The notes under the pieces were generated by a model, which worked only from the letters and a program-made list of their open reading frames with translations, was not told the origin of the DNA and searched no databases. Positions 61,395 through 64,000 of a stretch of DNA of 64,000 nucleotides are shown piece after piece; position 1 is the first letter of the stretch, and every line of letters starts with the position of its first letter. The position numbers and the translations under genes were made by a program. Source of the DNA: Coniochaeta sp. PMI_546 (taxonomy: Eukaryota; Ascomycota; Sordariomycetes; Coniochaetales; Coniochaetaceae); contig MU271160.1 in NCBI GenBank assembly GCA_021432605.1, positions 310,001 through 374,000 of the forward strand. Reading direction: 5' to 3'.

Positions 61395-61633
61395 CACCTG
61401 CCATCCCTTTTATGGACTGCGAGATCTATTCCTTGTGATTCACTTCTCCAGCCATTTCAGATTCACTGTCACCCAGCCGACGTCTTTTCGTGGCTTCAGC
61501 CTTTAGGTAACTACTTCGTTCAGTTACTTAAGACCCTCGTTCCGTTGCGACGTCTATCAGCCAATACTTGGTATCATCGGCTTTCACAAACACTCTCGCT
61601 GCCATTAACAACCTTCTACCAACATCCGCAACT

Positions 61634-62918
61634 ATGAAGGTATATCTTTCGCTTTTTGTTCTGGCCGCCTCGGCCCTAGCCGACAACGTTGTCCCCAAGT
61701 GGAATACTGGCAAGACAGACACGACGACACTGACCACCTATACAACCGTCACCACATGCCCTGTGACTACAACGACGACAGAGAAGGGAACGTAAGTACC
61801 AACTGCTCAAACCGAGGCTCCAGGGCTATCATGTCTACGTATCGAGATGCCATGCTGACAGTACACCTAGAACGTATGAGGTCACCAAGTTGACAACCTC
61901 CACAATTACGGTCACCTCGTGTGTGGGCTGCGGAGGAGGCCCGGCGACTGTTACCGTCCCAGGCCCTACTAGCATTGTTGGAACCACAACCCAGGTGGAC
62001 ATTACCTACACCACAACCTGCCCGGTCACAGAGACAGTCACGGCTTCCGGTTCCACTTACACCACGGTCTACACAACGACCAGCGTCGTGTACACCAATG
62101 TCGGAACTACTATCTATGATACTGTGACTGGTCCTGGTGTGACCAAGACTTCCCAGGCCGTCGCCTACAGCACCATCACCTCTCTGTGCCCGATCACTGA
62201 GACGAAGACAATTGGAGGCTCCACTGTCTACGTGACCTGGACTTCGACTTCGTTGATCACAACTCTAGTCCCTACTACCGCCTACAACACCGTCAGCGGT
62301 CCTGCCGTGACCAAGACGGCCGAGACGGTCGCCTACAGCACCATCACGTCTGTGTTCCCCGTGACCGAGACGCAGACCGTGGGAGGGTCCACCATCTATG
62401 TGACCAAGACCTCCACTCAGCTCATTACCACCAAGGTCGAGACCACGGTTCCTGTCTACACCACCTCGGCGACCACAGTGTACGCCACAACGGACGTCTT
62501 CGAGACAACAACCTGCCCAGTTACCACCTATACCACCATCATCTCCGGCTCAACGGCAGTAGTCACCAAGACCAACACGAAGACCATCCAAGTCACAACC
62601 TCCTTCATCGTGACCGAGGTCGTGCCCGTGACCTTCACTTCCGAAGTCGACACAACCGTCGCCGTGACCGTAGGCTCGGGCTCGACCGTGACCTTGTACT
62701 CGACCGGCTTCGTGACCGTCAACGGCACCGTCTTCACCACCAGCAGCCTCGCGCCGACGACCGTGGTTATCCCGACGACCGCCACCACCACCCGGTCCAC
62801 CACTGCCTCCTCGACTACAGCTCCCTCCCAGGTGTCCACCGCCGCGGCGGAGCCCAACAACAGGGCTCCTGCCGCGGCTCTGCTCGCCGGTCTCTTTGGC
62901 GTTGTTGCTCTTCTTTGA
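61634..62918 (+). CDS. Thr-rich GPI-anchored cell-wall protein
   Basis: Exons 61634-61791 and 61871-62918; 401 residues. The ATG gives a clear signal peptide, MKVYLSLFVLAASALA, with cleavage after ALA. The mature protein is rich in Thr, Ser and Val with few charged residues, and so a strong candidate for O-mannosylation. Related blocks of about 60 residues follow one another (GPGVTKTSQAVAYSTITSLC, then GPAVTKTAETVAYSTITSVF, each with a PxTET and a GGSTxYVT segment). Conserved Cys occur in TTCPVT contexts. The C-terminus EPNNRAP followed by AAALLAGLFGVVALL is a GPI-attachment signal, with the omega site probably at one of the Asn residues. It should be displayed on the plasma membrane or wall. 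A role in adhesion or wall structure is inferred only from composition. Confidence 0.88.
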
Positions 62919-64000
62919 TTTCAGGATCGTTTCAAAACATAATCACTTTTTATATTATTTTCTCTTCTCTTCAAACTTGGAGCTTCCCGCGAGGCTTCCA
63001 CTAGGGACCAACATAATTCTATATCATGAGGCGTACAACGGGACGAGGGTTTACGACCGAATTGATGACACTCCTTAGACTTACGAACGGCATTGGATAG
63101 GGATTCGGAGGTCGGAGAGGCATGCATGTGCATTTTGACCCTTCTTTGCCCTAATATATAAGTGGCGGATTTTAAGGAAATTGAGGACGGGAAACAAAAA
63201 CAAATGGTCAGCGCCCAACGAGCGAGAGCTCGGGGGAATAATGGACCTGTAGGAACTTAATTTTCATGTATATAGCATTCACATAGGGTGGTGGTCAGGA
63301 TAGATCTGCTGCCTTTCGTAGTCAACCAGTCTACGAGTTGAACATCAACAAATTCCATAGTATCAAAATGGTCTGCCCATGGGTTTCTTCCAGCAACTCC
63401 AGTGCCCGAGTGAAGCACCAATGAGTCTTCCAAACGCTGACATGGTGTCAGTTCACCCAAACTGCTTGCAAAGTATTTGTGCGAACCAGACATTTCGATC
63501 GATCATCAAGCCAACCACTTCTCTCAGACCAACTTCACGCAGAAGGATCGGCTGACTGAGCCACACCGAGCTCACACCACTTCACATAGCGATAACTGAT
63601 ATAGCACCCCGACGTCATGTCGCAGACCTAAGCGTTGGAGGCTCTGCAAGACTGCAACCCCCTCTTCCCCCTCTTCACCGAAACGGAAATCCTGGACAGC
63701 GAACATTCTGCCTGGGGTCACCAGAAGGTAGGGTTGTATCGCTCCAGAAACCAAGTTCTGGAAACCTATGCACTCTGGTTCAGACTGCTATACAACTAAA
63801 AACTTGGCTTGAGCAGTGCAAAGATGGAACGTCGCACCAACGCCCAAAGCGACACACTCGGAGAACAATGGGTTTTGGCCCATGTGACCTAGAAGGCCTC
63901 GTATTCATGAACCGTGGAACAACCACGTTCTCAATGCCCGACTGAACGGGGATGAGAGCACATTGGTAGCTGGGACCACACACAAACAAGATGCCCCTAG
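62919..64000. other. 3' flank of the GPI-protein gene and window end
   Basis: No recognised gene. Minus readings at 63257-63493, 63572-63754 and 63780-63989 lie in series and could be exons of a gene entering from the right, but I found no motif or consistent splice set. Confidence 0.4.

Larger units (their letters stand above)
57830..61633. other. Spacer upstream of the GPI-protein gene
   Basis: 3.8 kb with no recognised gene. Open readings of up to 146 codons (60780-61220 minus) lack motifs. The last 200 bp form the promoter and leader of the GPI-protein gene. Confidence 0.5.

Noticed and set aside
1-64000. Retroelements, DNA transposons, CRISPR arrays or virus-derived genes
   Set aside because: I looked for reverse-transcriptase, integrase and transposase motifs, long terminal or inverted repeats and regularly spaced repeats, and saw none. 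Absence of diverged relics cannot be proven by eye.

Overview
The window is nuclear DNA of a filamentous ascomycete (Pezizomycotina, probably Sordariomycetes). The evidence is short spliceosomal introns of about 50-120 bp with GTRNGY donors and CTAAC/CTGAC branch sites, small tRNA genes, and protein families typical of mould genomes: a fungal PKA catalytic subunit with a Gln-rich N-terminus, a Rua1-type regulator, a fungal CorA-like transporter, a DUF2235 hydrolase and a Thr-rich GPI protein. The species cannot be named from the sequence alone.

Layout. 1-1825 (minus): the N-terminal 608 residues of a CBM21 glycogen-targeting subunit of protein phosphatase 1, cut by the window edge. 1826-18101: its upstream region, then a gene-poor island of about 14 kb with short tandem repeats and a truncated 5S rRNA relic. 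18102-19122: a two-exon orphan gene. 19588-20360: tRNA-Ser(CGA) and tRNA-Val(TAC) with a 17-base G run between them. 23255-24944: PKA catalytic subunit behind a pyrimidine-rich leader. 25739-27567: five-exon CorA-like membrane protein. 27907-30063 (minus): PI-specific phospholipase C. 30884-32296 (minus): a LEU2-type 3-isopropylmalate dehydrogenase whose frame is broken twice. 33128-35831 (minus): PHD-finger protein. 40895-43365 (minus): Rua1-C zinc regulator with a poly-Gln tail. 48151-48885 (minus) and 49650-52060 (plus): a Pro/Ala-rich conserved-looking protein, divergent from Arp8 of the INO80 remodeller. 52324-53739 (minus): aminoglycoside-phosphotransferase-like gene with one internal TGA. 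55746-57829: six-exon DUF2235 hydrolase. 61634-62918: Thr-rich GPI-anchored wall protein.

How the genes fit together. There is no secondary-metabolite or other co-functional cluster. Several genes belong to nutrient signalling and carbon storage (the PP1 glycogen targeter, PKA, PLC), but they are far apart with independent promoters, so this looks like an ordinary chromosome arm. Coding blocks alternate with spacers of 2-14 kb. The most unusual signals are in the spacers (five exact copies of the 10-bp palindrome TACACGTGTA and many ACCTACCTTA-like motifs) and in two genes that look intact except for frame-breaking lesions. I found no convincing retroelement, DNA transposon, CRISPR array or virus-derived gene.
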